DNA of 64,000 bases from G958295645 sp965242735 (GCA_965242735.1 OZ251497.1:1550001-1614000), one strand, 5' to 3'. Shown: positions 43,158-52,499, numbered from the stretch's first letter. Program-made: numbers and translations. The notes: generated from the sequence alone by a model not told the origin.

Positions 43158-44185
43158 TACGGAAAATCCGCCGTGTCGCGCGCGCTCGCGGCCCAGACCC
43201 GGAAGGCGCCGCGGTCCGCCACGATCTCGGACCGGGCGAAGGCGCGCGCCAGCAGGGAGGCCATGGGGCGGCGTTTCTGCGTCACCAGCAGCAGGCGGCC
43301 CCGGTTGCGCAAGAGGGCGGGCGCTTGCAGCACGAGGGCCTCCAACGCCGCCGTGCTCTCTTCTCGCTCCTGGCGCAGGGGCGGATTGGAGACGATGAGG
43401 TCGTAGGGACCGCGGGCCTCGCCCGGTCCGTCTCCCAGGATGACGCGCGCGCCCGGCACGTTGCGCCGCGCGGCGGCCAAGGCCACGGCGTCGCGGTCCA
43501 GCAGGTCGGCTTGGACGCCGGGCGCGGCGCGCTCCAGGGCGGCGGCCGCGAGCACGCCTGCGCCCGCGCCGTAGTCGAGCAGCCGGCCGCCCTCGGCCAG
43601 CCTCGGCAGGTGTTCGGCGAGCAGAGCCGTGCCTGCGTCCAACCGGCCGTACGCGAACACCCCGGGATAGTGCCGCCACGGCCGCGGACCCGAGCCCCAG
43701 TCCATCGGCGCGTCGGCCGCCCAGGCCTTCAGGCCGTCTTGGCGCGGCGGAGGCGCCAGCCTTCGGGCCGAGAGCGTCCGGCAACGGCGCTTGGCCAATT
43801 CGACGCGCGGCGCGTCGGTGCCGGGCGGAAAGCGCTTGGCCGCCGAGCGAATGCCTTCGCGCGCGGCGCCGTAGAGGAAGATCCGTGCCCCGTCCGGCAC
43901 GCGAGCCGCGGCGGCGTGCAACAGCATCTCGGCCTCCAGGCCGGACCGCGGCATGCGCACCCAAGCCGCGCCGAAGCGGCCCTGCGGGGGCCACGGAGAG
44001 CACGGCTGGCCCGCCGTCGCGAAGCGGCTCCAGCGGACGACGGCGTTCCCTTGCGCGCGCAATGCCGCGCTCAAATGGTCGGCCGGGTCGTTCAGGACCA
44101 GGGCCGGGGCCTCCGCGCCGGTGCCGAGCTGTCCCGAGCGAACGAGCATCGCGGCCACGCGCGAGGCGTCCTCGGCGGCTGTCAT
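43157..44185 (-). CDS. RsmC/RlmG-like class I SAM methyltransferase
   Basis: 342 residues from ATG 44185 (ATGA overlap with the upstream glycosyltransferase). The C-terminal half is a small-ribosomal-subunit MTS domain: FAYGRLDAGTALL, the SAM motif LLDYGAGAGVLAAAAL, and the N6/N2-type catalytic motif VSNPPLRQ (NPP). The N-terminal half is the duplicated, degenerate methyltransferase-like domain typical of RsmC, which makes 16S rRNA m2G1207. 23S-specific RlmG is an alternative. Confidence 0.8.
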   Translation of the reverse strand: MTAAEDASRVAAMLVRSGQLGTGAEAPALVLNDPADHLSAALRAQGNAVVRWSRFATAGQPCSPWPPQGRFGAAWVRMPRSGLEAEMLLHAAAARVPDGARIFLYGAAREGIRSAAKRFPPGTDAPRVELAKRRCRTLSARRLAPPPRQDGLKAWAADAPMDWGSGPRPWRHYPGVFAYGRLDAGTALLAEHLPRLAEGGRLLDYGAGAGVLAAAALERAAPGVQADLLDRDAVALAAARRNVPGARVILGDGPGEARGPYDLIVSNPPLRQEREESTAALEALVLQAPALLRNRGRLLLVTQKRRPMASLLARAFARSEIVADRGAFRVWAASARDTADFP

Positions 44186-45090
44186 TCCCTTGCTGTGTCG
44201 AACAGCGCCCCCAACACGGTTCCCGACAGATCCCCCGGCAGCTCGACCTTGTACGTCGTCTTGAAGACGTGAGCGGCCGGCCCGCGCACGGCCGCCAGAA
44301 CCGCCGGGCTCGCCGGACTCGCCATGCCCGCGTGCAGCAGCCGCAACGGACCCGCCGCCCGGATCTTGGGCGTCGCCCGCCAGAGCCGCCGGAACTCCTC
44401 GTCTTCCTCCAGCAGCTTGCGGAACAGGTAGCACACCCAGAAGTAGACGCCCAGCTTGGGATGCGGCAGGGTCGGGACGGCGAGCCTCCCGTAGGGACGG
44501 CCCCACGCCCTTCCGGCCCCGTGCCGAAACCGCAGGATCGTGCACCGCGTGCCGATGCGTTCAAGCGCATGGCGCAGCTTGGACCGGACGCCCCGCGCCG
44601 CGGCAGGCCTTCGGGCCGCTCGCCGGAGGGTCGCTTCGAGGAGGCGCTGCGCTTCGTCGTGCCACCTGCGAGCGACGTAGTTGCCGGATGCTGCCGCCAG
44701 GAACCAGGTGTCCAGAGGTCGATCCGCCGTCGGCTGGTCGTACGCGAAGAAGCCGCTCGGCCGCGCCGCCGAATCGATCCAGTCGTCCAGCGGCCGCGCA
44801 CACCACAACGTCGCGTCCGCCCACACGCCGCCGTGGCGGGCAAGCAATGCAAGGCGCAACAGGTCCGAACGGGCCGGGAGCGCGGGCTCGGCCTCTTGCT
44901 GGACAACCGGAGACAGCAAGTCCGCCGCAACTTCGCTGGCGCCGTCCAGCAGCTCGATGTCCCAGTCCGGATTGCGCGACCGCCAAGTGTCCGCGCAGCG
45001 TCGCGCGACGGCGGGCGCGGCGCTCCAGCCCTGGTGCCAGTACATCCACACGCGCCGGGGCAGGAGGGCGTCAGCCGTCACGATCCGCAT
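44182..45090 (-). CDS. GT32/capsular polysaccharide-type glycosyltransferase
   Basis: 302 residues. VWMYWHQGWSAAP and WDIELLDG resemble the start of capsular polysaccharide synthesis (Caps_synth/Gly_transf_sug) proteins, and SDLLRLALLARHGGVWADATLWC contains the DxD-type metal/nucleotide-sugar motif of GT32. It would transfer a sugar to a surface glycan. The neighbouring cls and sugar-phosphate transferase genes on the same strand fit cell-envelope work. Its 5' end is duplicated upstream (45054-45184), including the start codon. Confidence 0.78.
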   Translation of the reverse strand: MRIVTADALLPRRVWMYWHQGWSAAPAVARRCADTWRSRNPDWDIELLDGASEVAADLLSPVVQQEAEPALPARSDLLRLALLARHGGVWADATLWCARPLDDWIDSAARPSGFFAYDQPTADRPLDTWFLAAASGNYVARRWHDEAQRLLEATLRRAARRPAAARGVRSKLRHALERIGTRCTILRFRHGAGRAWGRPYGRLAVPTLPHPKLGVYFWVCYLFRKLLEEDEEFRRLWRATPKIRAAGPLRLLHAGMASPASPAVLAAVRGPAAHVFKTTYKVELPGDLSGTVLGALFDTARE

Positions 45091-45184
45091 GGGCAGGACA
45101 GCGCGTTCGCGGGCCGGGGCAGGACGACGTCAGCCGCCACGACCCGCATGGCGCGGCGGCGCGTTCGCGCGTGCCGGGGCAGGA
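45054..45184. repeat. Tandem duplication of the glycosyltransferase 5' end
   Basis: GCCGGGGCAGGA starts at 45054, 45113 and 45173, marking two diverged copies of an approximately 60-bp unit plus a partial third. On the minus strand the copies encode MRIVTADALLPRR (the real start) and MRVVAADVVLPRP. The upstream copy opens a 23-codon frame that ends just past the real start codon. Confidence 0.8.
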
Positions 45185-45280
45185 CCCGCCGGGCGACAGC
45201 CCCGGCGCCGAGGACGAATGCGTCGCGCGCGCCGACGCCGGTGGTGGTGCCGCACCGGAAGAGGACGGCCAAGGCGCGGC

Positions 45281-46726
45281 TCACAGAAGAGGACCCAGCA
45301 GCCCCCCGGCGTTCTCGGCCAGACGGCGAGGCCAGCTGCGCCGCCCCCATTCCCGCGCGTCGACCGCCCGGCACGAGGCCAAGTAGCGTTCCTGGAGGCC
45401 GCGCAGGCGCGAAGCGAATCCGGCGTCGTAGACCAGCGTGGTGATCTCGAAGTTGATGTCGAAGCTGCGCCGGTCCATGTTCGCCGTGCTCACCATCGCG
45501 AACTCCCGGTCCACCGTCATCGTCTTGGCGTGCAGCAGACCCGCCTGGAACTCGCGCACTTCCGCGCCCGCGTCGAGCAGTCCCTGATAGTAGCTGCGGC
45601 TGGCCAGTCCCACCAAGAACGAGTCGTTTCGGCGAGGCACCACGATGAGGGTGGACACGCCGCGGAGCGCGGCGGTGGACAGGGCGGCCACGGTGCCTTC
45701 GTCGGGCACGAAGTACGGCGTCGTCAGGACCAGCTCTTTGCGGGCCGTGTGAATGGCCGACTGGATCACGCGCACGAGTGCTTGGTTGCGCGAGTTGACC
45801 CCGCTGCCGACCACTTGGAGCGCGGTCCCGTCGAGATGGCGCTCCGGCTCGACGGCGATCAGCTGGTCGAGGCTTTGGCCGGTGTCCAAGTACCAGTCCT
45901 CGACGAACAGGGCTTGCAGGTCGCGCACCGCGGGCCCGTCCATGCGCAGCGTCGCGTCGATCCACGGCGCGAACCTGGGCTTCGGATGAAAGGCGGCCGA
46001 GGCGACGTTGTGGCTTCCCGTGTAGCCGATCCGTCCGTCCACGACCACGATCTTGCGGTGGTTCCTCATGTCGAAGCGGATCGAGGCGATCTGGGCGATG
46101 CGCGTCGGCAGCGCGGCGGCGACCTCGACGCCGGCGCGCTTCATCTCGTGGCAGAGCGACGACCTGAGGAAGGCCGCCGACCCCACGTTGTCCGCGAGCA
46201 GCCGGCACTCCACGCCCTGCCGCGCCCGTTCCATGAGCGCGTCTCCGATCCGCCGCCCCACGTCGTCGTCCAAGTAGATGTAGCTGATCATGTGGACATG
46301 CCTGCGCGCGCTCGAGATGTCGCCGGCCAGCGCGTCCACGAAGTCGCTCGTCTGATCCAGCAGCGTCAGCTGGTTGCCCGCCCGAGGCGCCGTGTCGCTC
46401 ACCAGCCCGGCCAGCCTCGCCACGGCGCGGGGCGCTCCGGCCGCCAGCTTCGGGGGCTCCGCGTCCAGCCATGCGCGGCTGAGGACGTCGCGAATGTTGC
46501 GCTGAATGACACGGTGGCGGCGCTTGCGCTTGCTGCCTGGCCGCACTTCCCCCAGGGCCAAGTACAGCACGACGCCGACCACCGGCAGCACGACGATGAC
46601 CAGGATCCAGGCCATCGAAGACGCCTGCCGAATGCGCGGACGCAACAGAACGAAGGCCACGAACACCAACTGCATCGCGACGACGAGGCTCGCCGCCACG
46701 AACAAGAAGGGGCCCAGGCTCGTCAC
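45281..46726 (-). CDS. cls: Cardiolipin synthase (phospholipase D family)
   Basis: 481 residues. Two N-terminal transmembrane helices (LGPFLFVAASLVVAMQLVFV and MAWILVIVVLPVVGVVLYLAL) are followed by two HKD motifs: HRKIVVVDGRIGYTGSHN and HAKTMTVDREFAMVSTANMD. RSFDINFE near the end is typical of bacterial Cls. It joins two phosphatidylglycerol molecules, or PG and another lipid, at the inner membrane. It starts 22 nt after the stop of the sugar-phosphate transferase gene. Confidence 0.9.
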   Translation of the reverse strand: MTSLGPFLFVAASLVVAMQLVFVAFVLLRPRIRQASSMAWILVIVVLPVVGVVLYLALGEVRPGSKRKRRHRVIQRNIRDVLSRAWLDAEPPKLAAGAPRAVARLAGLVSDTAPRAGNQLTLLDQTSDFVDALAGDISSARRHVHMISYIYLDDDVGRRIGDALMERARQGVECRLLADNVGSAAFLRSSLCHEMKRAGVEVAAALPTRIAQIASIRFDMRNHRKIVVVDGRIGYTGSHNVASAAFHPKPRFAPWIDATLRMDGPAVRDLQALFVEDWYLDTGQSLDQLIAVEPERHLDGTALQVVGSGVNSRNQALVRVIQSAIHTARKELVLTTPYFVPDEGTVAALSTAALRGVSTLIVVPRRNDSFLVGLASRSYYQGLLDAGAEVREFQAGLLHAKTMTVDREFAMVSTANMDRRSFDINFEITTLVYDAGFASRLRGLQERYLASCRAVDAREWGRRSWPRRLAENAGGLLGPLL

Positions 46727-46748
46727 TTTGGCGCCCCGGCGCGGGGCC

Positions 46749-48218
46749 TTAAGGCTGGCTTCCCCGAAACTTGAGGGCCACGAACAGGGTCTTCAGCAAG
46801 ATCCACATGTCCCATAGCGTGTTTCTGTAGCGCACGTAGTGCAGGTCGTACTCGACCTTGACTTCGTTGTCGGCGACGGTCTGGCAGTAGCCCCATTCGA
46901 CCTGCGCTAGGCCCGTGATGCCGGGCCTTACGATGTGGCGCAGATCGAAATAGGGAATGTGCTCTCGCAACTCCGGCGTGCTCTGGCAGGGTGCGGGCCG
47001 GGGACCGACCAGGCTCATGTCGCCCCGAAGCACGTTCCACAGCTGAGGCAGTTCGTCCAAGTGCGTCTTGCGCAGGAGGCGCCCCAGGCGCGTGATCCTC
47101 GAATCCTCCTTCCCGGCGCGCGGGATTCGTTCGGCGCCCACGACCATCGTGCGGAACTTGTTGATGACGAAGTTCTGGTTGCGCAGTCCCACCCGTTCCT
47201 GGCGAAAGAGGACGGGCCTTCCCGAAGTCAGGCGTACGGCGACCGCCACGATCAGCAGGATCGGCGAACTCAGCAGGAGACCCAGCGAGGCCCCGAAGAT
47301 GTCGACCGCCCTCTTGAGACGGTCGTCGAACGCTTGGCCCCATCCCAAGAAGCGAAAGGACAAAGCGACCCACCAGTCGTCCACGTGGCGAATGGGAAGC
47401 CGTTGCGTGAGCATCTCGGTGCACGAGCCGATGTCCTTGACCTCCACGCCCAGGCGCTTGCAGTTGATGAGCTCATTGAAGAGGTCCTTTCGACCGGCCA
47501 ACCCGACGGGAGAGACCGCGATCATCTGGACGCCCGTGGTCGCCACGACCGTCGGGATGTCGGCGACGGGTCGCCGCCCTGCCTTGCGCCCGTACTTGAG
47601 CACTTCGACTTCGCCCGAGGGCAACAGTCTGAACTCGGCGTCCACGCGGTACGTCTTGTCCTGGGACAGCGCGCTGACGAGTTCGTCCGCGCCGGGCCCG
47701 CGTCCCAGAACCGCGACGGGCGTGGGAGAGATGCGCGCTCTGACGCGCTCGCCTCCGCTTCGTCTCCAGAGCACGAGCGCCGGCACGCCGAGGACGTGAT
47801 AGATGACGACGACCGTGCGTTCCAGTCCAATGGAGGGAAAGAAGAAGGCGGCGGTGCTGGCCGCCAGGACCCCCAGCCCCAAGCCGAAGAGCAGGCGCGC
47901 CGACATCCTGTTGGCCCGGTGGTACACCCGCTCGTCGTAGCACCCTCCCAAGTACAAGCCGCCGACCGAGCACAGGCTCAGCACGATGGACACGCCCACG
48001 ATCGATTCCGGCCGGATGTTCCCCAAGAAGACGGTCGCGGCGATCGTGGCCGCGATGACGACGCCGTCGCCCGCCAGGAACGCTTTGCCGCCGGCCCAAC
48101 CGCGGCCCGCGGCGGCGGTCGGCGACGGGAAGAACTCAAGCGAGCCTGGCAGGCTGCTTGGCGGAGGCGGTCTGCCTTGCGGATCTATCCGGCTTGGCTG
48201 GGCTGGCGAACTGGGCAT
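46749..48218 (-). CDS. Exopolysaccharide polyprenyl-phosphate sugar-1-phosphate transferase (WcaJ/WbaP-like)
   Basis: 489 residues from ATG 48218; a frame from ATG 48263 would add 15 residues encoded through the 23-C tract. Four N-terminal helices and a CoA-binding-like middle precede the bacterial sugar transferase domain: FDDRLKRAVDIFGASLGLLLSSPILL, VLFRQERVGLRNQNFVINKFRTM, DELPQLWNVLRGDMSLVGPRP and VRPGITGLAQVEWG. This family loads the first sugar-phosphate onto undecaprenyl phosphate to start repeat-unit assembly. The homopolymer at its 5' end could switch expression. The other exopolysaccharide genes are not in the window. Confidence 0.87.
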   Translation of the reverse strand: MPSSPAQPSRIDPQGRPPPPSSLPGSLEFFPSPTAAAGRGWAGGKAFLAGDGVVIAATIAATVFLGNIRPESIVGVSIVLSLCSVGGLYLGGCYDERVYHRANRMSARLLFGLGLGVLAASTAAFFFPSIGLERTVVVIYHVLGVPALVLWRRSGGERVRARISPTPVAVLGRGPGADELVSALSQDKTYRVDAEFRLLPSGEVEVLKYGRKAGRRPVADIPTVVATTGVQMIAVSPVGLAGRKDLFNELINCKRLGVEVKDIGSCTEMLTQRLPIRHVDDWWVALSFRFLGWGQAFDDRLKRAVDIFGASLGLLLSSPILLIVAVAVRLTSGRPVLFRQERVGLRNQNFVINKFRTMVVGAERIPRAGKEDSRITRLGRLLRKTHLDELPQLWNVLRGDMSLVGPRPAPCQSTPELREHIPYFDLRHIVRPGITGLAQVEWGYCQTVADNEVKVEYDLHYVRYRNTLWDMWILLKTLFVALKFRGSQP

Positions 48219-48237
48219 GGAGGCAGAGAATTTTTCC

Positions 48238-48260
48238 GGGGGGGGGGGGGGGGGGGGGGG
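48238..48260. repeat. Homopolymer of 23 G (poly-C on coding strand)
   Basis: Twenty-three consecutive G residues lie 20 nt upstream of ATG 48218 and directly after ATG 48263 of the sugar-phosphate transferase gene. With the upstream start the tract encodes a Pro run, and a one- or two-base length change would shift the frame. Such tracts mutate readily by slippage; exact length may also be affected by sequencing. Confidence 0.9.
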
Positions 48261-48373
48261 CATCGATCAGCCGTCGTGCCGCGTCGCGGACAGGACCGGA
48301 ACCTGCGCGCTGGCTGCACCACAGGCGCCAAGGGCCGGGGCGGCCGCTGCGAAACGGACTCCTCTCATCTCGT

Positions 48374-48979
48374 TCAGGCTGGGCGTTCGAGGGAATCGGC
48401 GCTGCTGGGCGCGAGACTGCCGCCGGGGGTCGCGGCGATCGCGTCCGAGGGGAAGCGAACGATCTGGGGCTCGTGGTCCTCGGCGGCGAGGAACCGCAGG
48501 AGTCCTTCCGTCGATATGCTCGTGGTCTTGGAATTGTCCAGGGGGTGGAAATTCAGCGGATCCGCCGCCAGCATGTCGCCGTCCAAGGCGACGCGCACGA
48601 CGCGCCCGTGATCGTTGGCGACGGCGAAGGGGGACACGGCGCCGGCGCGGACCCCCAAGTAGGCCGTCAGCCGACGGCGGCTGCAGAACGTGAGGCGCTT
48701 GGTGCCCAGCTCCTGCGCCAGCCAGGTCAAGTCCACCGTGCGGTCGCTCCGGCACGAGACCAGCCAATGGCGCTCCTTCTTGTCGCGGAGAAAGAGGTTC
48801 TTGGAATGCGCGCCGGGAATCGCGCCCCGAATGCGCCGCGCCTCTTCGACCGTGAACACCGGGGCGTGGCTTGCGGTGCGGTGGGCCACTCCGAGGTCGT
48901 CCAACCGGGCGAACAAGTGGTCCGGCGACAGCGGGACGCTGCCGTCGGCCAGTTGCAACGGGAAGCAATCCATGGCCAC
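48374..48979 (-). CDS. YbaK/ProXp-type aminoacyl-tRNA deacylase
   Basis: 201 residues. LFARLDDLGVAHRTASHAPVFTVEEA, written in shorter pieces, is the standard N-terminus, and SKNLFLRDKKERHWLVSC carries the conserved Lys of YbaK/ProX editing domains. GAVSPFAVAND and FHPLDNSKTTSIS follow. Such free-standing proteins hydrolyse misacylated Ala-tRNA(Pro) (ProXp-ala). The last 25 residues are variable. ATG 48979 and ATG 48973 are both possible. Confidence 0.85.
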   Translation of the reverse strand: MAMDCFPLQLADGSVPLSPDHLFARLDDLGVAHRTASHAPVFTVEEARRIRGAIPGAHSKNLFLRDKKERHWLVSCRSDRTVDLTWLAQELGTKRLTFCSRRRLTAYLGVRAGAVSPFAVANDHGRVVRVALDGDMLAADPLNFHPLDNSKTTSISTEGLLRFLAAEDHEPQIVRFPSDAIAATPGGSLAPSSADSLERPA

Positions 48980-49154
48980 GAAACTTAATCAAGGCGCGGT
49001 GGCACAATCAAGATGCGACGGGCGTTGCAATGGCTGGACGAGACGCGGAGGCCCGGTCCGAAGCGCGGCCGCAGCTCCTCGGCGGAACCGGCGTCCGTGA
49101 ACGGCGTGGGGCGCGTTCGGGCGCCCGCCTTGCCTGTCGCGCGCGGCCTCGTCT

Positions 49155-50279
49155 CTACCCAAGCTGGTCCAAGGCCGACTCCAGTCGGGCCACGGTCCGG
49201 TCGGCGGCGACCCATTTGTCCAGCCCGAAGAGCCCGATGCGAAAGGTGCGGAAGTCGGCGGGCTCGTCGCACGCTAGCGGCACGCCGGGCGCGATCTGGA
49301 GGCCCGCCCGCGCGAACTTCGCCCCGTTCTGGATCTCCGGATCCGACGTGTGGCTGACCACCACTCCGTCCGCCTGAAACGGAGGCGCCGCCACGTTCCG
49401 ATAGCCGCGGGCCGAGAGCAGGGCGCGCACTCGGGCCCCCAGCGCCCGCTGCAGCCGTCGCGTTTCTCCGAATCCCAGCGCGCGGACCTCGGCCATCGCC
49501 TTCGCCAGAGTCCGCAGGGCGTCGGTCGGCAGGGTCGAATGGTACATCTGGCCTCCGCTCTCGTACGCCTCCATGACGCGGAGCCATTCGGCCAGGTTGG
49601 ACGCGAAGCTCGTGCTGGCGGTCTCGCGCACGGCCGCCAGACCTGCGGGGCCCAGCATGACCAAGCCGGCGCAAGGCGACGCGCTCCATCCCTTCTGCGG
49701 TGCGCTGACGAGCACGTCGACGCCCAGCGCGCGCATGTCGATCCACTCGGCGCCCGACGCGATGCAGTCCAGCACGAGGAGGCCGCCGTGGCGATGGACC
49801 GCCTCGGCCACGGCCTTCACGTACTCGCGCGGCAGCATGATGCCCGACGCGGTCTCGACGTGCGCCGCGAACACGATGCGGGGCTTCGCCGCCGCGATCG
49901 CGGCCACGGCGTCCTCGACCGGAGCCGGCGAGAAGACCGGCGGGCGCCGCCCGTCGTGCACGGCCTTGAGCACGACGCACTCGGACGCGATCGCGCCGGC
50001 GTTCAGGATCTGGCTCCAGCGGTAGCTGAACCAGCCGTTTCGGAGCACCAGGCACGACTGGCCCGTGGCGAGCTGGCGGGCCACGGCTTCCATGGCGCAG
50101 GTGCCGCCGCCCGGCACCACCGCGCACGCCTGGGCCCCGTGGACTTCCTTGAGCGTCGAGCCGATGCTCCGCATGGTCCGGCGAAACGCTGCGGACATGT
50201 GGTTGAGGGACCGGTCCGTGAACACGACCGAGTACTCGAGCAATCCGTCCGGGTCCACCTCCGGGCGCAATCCTGGCAT
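49155..50279 (-). CDS. Class V PLP-dependent aminotransferase (alanine-glyoxylate type)
   Basis: 374 residues. The fold-type I arrangement shows VPGGGTCAMEAVARQL (PLP phosphate loop), AHVETASGIMLP, LLVLDCIASGAEW (PLP-ring Asp) and the Schiff-base Lys in VSAPQKGWSAS. This fits AGXT/serine-pyruvate aminotransferases or related (S)-ureidoglycine-type enzymes rather than cysteine desulfurases, as no active-site Cys loop is present. The substrate is not readable from sequence. It is divergent from the glutamine cyclotransferase gene. Confidence 0.85.
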   Translation of the reverse strand: MPGLRPEVDPDGLLEYSVVFTDRSLNHMSAAFRRTMRSIGSTLKEVHGAQACAVVPGGGTCAMEAVARQLATGQSCLVLRNGWFSYRWSQILNAGAIASECVVLKAVHDGRRPPVFSPAPVEDAVAAIAAAKPRIVFAAHVETASGIMLPREYVKAVAEAVHRHGGLLVLDCIASGAEWIDMRALGVDVLVSAPQKGWSASPCAGLVMLGPAGLAAVRETASTSFASNLAEWLRVMEAYESGGQMYHSTLPTDALRTLAKAMAEVRALGFGETRRLQRALGARVRALLSARGYRNVAAPPFQADGVVVSHTSDPEIQNGAKFARAGLQIAPGVPLACDEPADFRTFRIGLFGLDKWVAADRTVARLESALDQLG

Positions 50280-50451
50280 CCCCTCCGTCCCTTGGCGCCG
50301 CCGGGCCTTCCTGTTGCGCGGCGCGTCCGGGGCGGCTCTCGCGGACGGCCGTTGGAGCGCAGCGGTCGGCGCCGCGCGCTCGCGCTGGAGTCTCGGCGTC
50401 GAATCTCGCCTCCCTCGCGCACGAGGCCAACCACGGCGCTAGACTTGACCC

Positions 50452-51351
50452 GTGGAACGATTCCCATGGGCGCATCGGGCGTCCCCGACTTCTCGGGCGG
50501 GCACAGCCGGCCCGCCCCGCCGCGCGGTTGGACGCGACACGTCGGCCGCCCGGCCGCTTCTTGGCGGCCGTTTCCTTCGCGGGCCCGGCCGCTGGTCGGC
50601 GCCGATCCTCCTGGCGCTGGCCGCCGCCTCCTGGGGATGCGCCGGGCCCTCGGTGGGCTCGCTGACGATGGAGATCACGCGGACGCTGGCGCACGACACG
50701 TTGGCCTACACGCAGGGACTCTTGTTGCGCGACGGCGCCTTCTACGAGAGCACCGGCCAGCGCGGCAGGTCGCAGCTGCGCCGGGTCGACTTGGAGAGCG
50801 GGGCGGTGACGCGCGCCCGCGACTTGGCCGCGGAGCACTTCGGCGAGGGACTGGCGGCCGTGGACGACAAGCTCGTCCAGCTCACGTGGCACGCGGGCCT
50901 CGCGCTCGTGTACGACATGGCCACCTTGAATGTGGTCGACACGTTGCGCTACGACGGCGAGGGATGGGGGCTGTGCCACGACGGCGAAGCGCTCTACATG
51001 TCCGACGGGAGTTCCGTGCTCGCCCGGCGCGATCCGGCGACGTTCGAGGTCTTGGAGCGCGTGCAGGTCACGCGCGAGGGCTTCAGCGTGCCCGAACTCA
51101 ACGAGCTGGAGTGCGTGGGCGACCACGTGTGGGCCAACGTCTACATGTCCAACACGATCGTGCGCATCGACAAGCGGACGGGCGAAGTCACCGGCGAGCT
51201 GGACGCCCAGGCGCTCTTCCTGCAAACCGCCCGCCCGCCCGACGCGGGCGCCGTGCTGAACGGCATCGCGCACGACCCGGCGACCGGGCTGTTCTACTTG
51301 ACCGGCAAGCTGTGGGCCAACATCTTCGAGGTTCGCATCTCGGAAGGATGA
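50452..51351 (+). CDS. Glutaminyl-peptide cyclotransferase, lipoprotein form
   Basis: 299 residues from GTG 50452. A long basic leader ends in a hydrophobic stretch with lipobox-like AASWGC (Cys near 63), implying an envelope lipoprotein; the true start may lie inside the leader. The mature portion is the five-bladed propeller of PF05096: AYTQGLLLRDGAFYESTGQRGRS in pieces, EGWGLCHDGEALYMSDGS, LNELECVGDHVWANVY and AVLNGIAHDPATGLFYLTGKLW. These enzymes convert N-terminal Gln to pyroglutamate. Confidence 0.85.
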   Translation: MERFPWAHRASPTSRAGTAGPPRRAVGRDTSAARPLLGGRFLRGPGRWSAPILLALAAASWGCAGPSVGSLTMEITRTLAHDTLAYTQGLLLRDGAFYESTGQRGRSQLRRVDLESGAVTRARDLAAEHFGEGLAAVDDKLVQLTWHAGLALVYDMATLNVVDTLRYDGEGWGLCHDGEALYMSDGSSVLARRDPATFEVLERVQVTREGFSVPELNELECVGDHVWANVYMSNTIVRIDKRTGEVTGELDAQALFLQTARPPDAGAVLNGIAHDPATGLFYLTGKLWANIFEVRISEG

Positions 51352-51525
51352 AGCCGGGCCGCGGTGCGCGGGGCCGGCGTCGCCGGAACGACGGCCCGAG
51401 GGCTGCGCGCAAGCCGCCGAGCGACGTGCTGTCGATGCTCGCCAGCTGTCCGGAGTCGCCGAGCGGCCCGGCGGCCCCGCATTGCGGCCGCCCCGACGCG
51501 GCCGGCCGCGCGAAAGGGAAGCAAC

Positions 51526-52056
51526 GTGCCGAAATCCAGCGTGCTGGCCATGAGCGACGACTTGCTCCGCGCCATGAACGCCCAGGTCGGTGCCGAACTG
51601 GGCGCGTCCGTCCAATACGTCTTGCTGGCCGCGTACTTCGACGGCCGGGGCCTGCCGGGTCTCGCGCGCTTCTTCTACGCGCAGGCGGACGAAGAACGCG
51701 ACCACGCGATGCGCTTTGCCCGCTTCGTGGTCGATTCGGGGGCGCAGCTTCGCGTGCCCGCGATTCCGGAGCAGAAGGCCGACTTCGCTTCGGCCGCCGA
51801 AGCGGTCGGGGCGGCCCTGGCGTGGGAAGAGCAGGTCACGCGCCAGATCTACGCCCTGGTCGATCAAGCGAAGGGCGACCGGCACCCGATCGCCGAACGC
51901 TTCCTCGACTGGTTCGTCAACGAGCAGCACGAGGAAGTGACGTCCATGCAGGCCTTGCTGGACGTGGTGGAACATGCGGGCGAGGACAACCTGCTGGCCG
52001 TGGAGGACCACTTGGCCCGCGAAGGCCGGTCCGAGCGGGCGGGCGAGGCCGAATGA
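51526..52056 (+). CDS. ftn: Ferritin
   Basis: GTG 51526 (AAGGGAA Shine-Dalgarno 6 nt upstream) gives 176 residues, the usual size of bacterial non-haem ferritin. Four helices show the ferroxidase ligands: QVGAELGASVQYVLLAAYF (Glu), ADEERDHAMRFARF (EE..H), AALAWEEQVTRQIYALV and WFVNEQHEEV (Glu/Gln). An ATG at 51552 is a less likely start. It stores iron as a 24-mer in the cytoplasm. No haem-binding Met of bacterioferritin is evident. Confidence 0.9.
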   Translation: MPKSSVLAMSDDLLRAMNAQVGAELGASVQYVLLAAYFDGRGLPGLARFFYAQADEERDHAMRFARFVVDSGAQLRVPAIPEQKADFASAAEAVGAALAWEEQVTRQIYALVDQAKGDRHPIAERFLDWFVNEQHEEVTSMQALLDVVEHAGEDNLLAVEDHLAREGRSERAGEAE

Positions 52057-52135
52057 GTCGGTCTTGTCGCCGCCGGGCGCCTGGACGAGGCCTCGCACGG
52101 CCCGGCGACGGCCGCCGTCGCGCACGCCCCGGCTG

Positions 52136-52387
52136 ATGCCAATCTTCGAGTACCGGTGCAGGCAGTGCGCGAACGCGTTCGAGCGGCTCGTGCTGGGATC
52201 GGGCTCGCCGGCGTGTCCTCGCTGCGGGGCCGCGGACCTGGAGAAGCTGTTGTCGTCGCCCCGCGTCAAGTCGTCCGCGACCCGGAGCATGTCGGCCCGG
52301 GCCGTGAAGCGGCGCGACGCGAAGCAGGCCCGCGACCGGATGCACGAGCGGATTCGCTGCGAGCGATCCCACGATCGCCACGGCTAG
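52136..52387 (+). CDS. FmdB-type zinc-ribbon protein
   Basis: 83 residues beginning MPIFEYRCRQCANAFERLV, followed by CPRCG; the two CxxC pairs form the small zinc ribbon of the FmdB family. The C-terminal half is basic and low in complexity (SSATRSMSARAVKRRDAK). Proteins of this family are common, small and functionally vague (putative regulators). The gene lies 79 nt after ferritin and before prs. Confidence 0.85.
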   Translation: MPIFEYRCRQCANAFERLVLGSGSPACPRCGAADLEKLLSSPRVKSSATRSMSARAVKRRDAKQARDRMHERIRCERSHDRHG

Positions 52388-52499
52388 CCGGAAGTTCCGC
52401 CCGGCTTGACGCCCGCGCCCGGCCTTGCGATCATCAACGGCTTTCCCGGAGTCCTTCGCCATCGTCCCGTAGCTGTCCCACCCCGAGCGTGCCCGGCCA

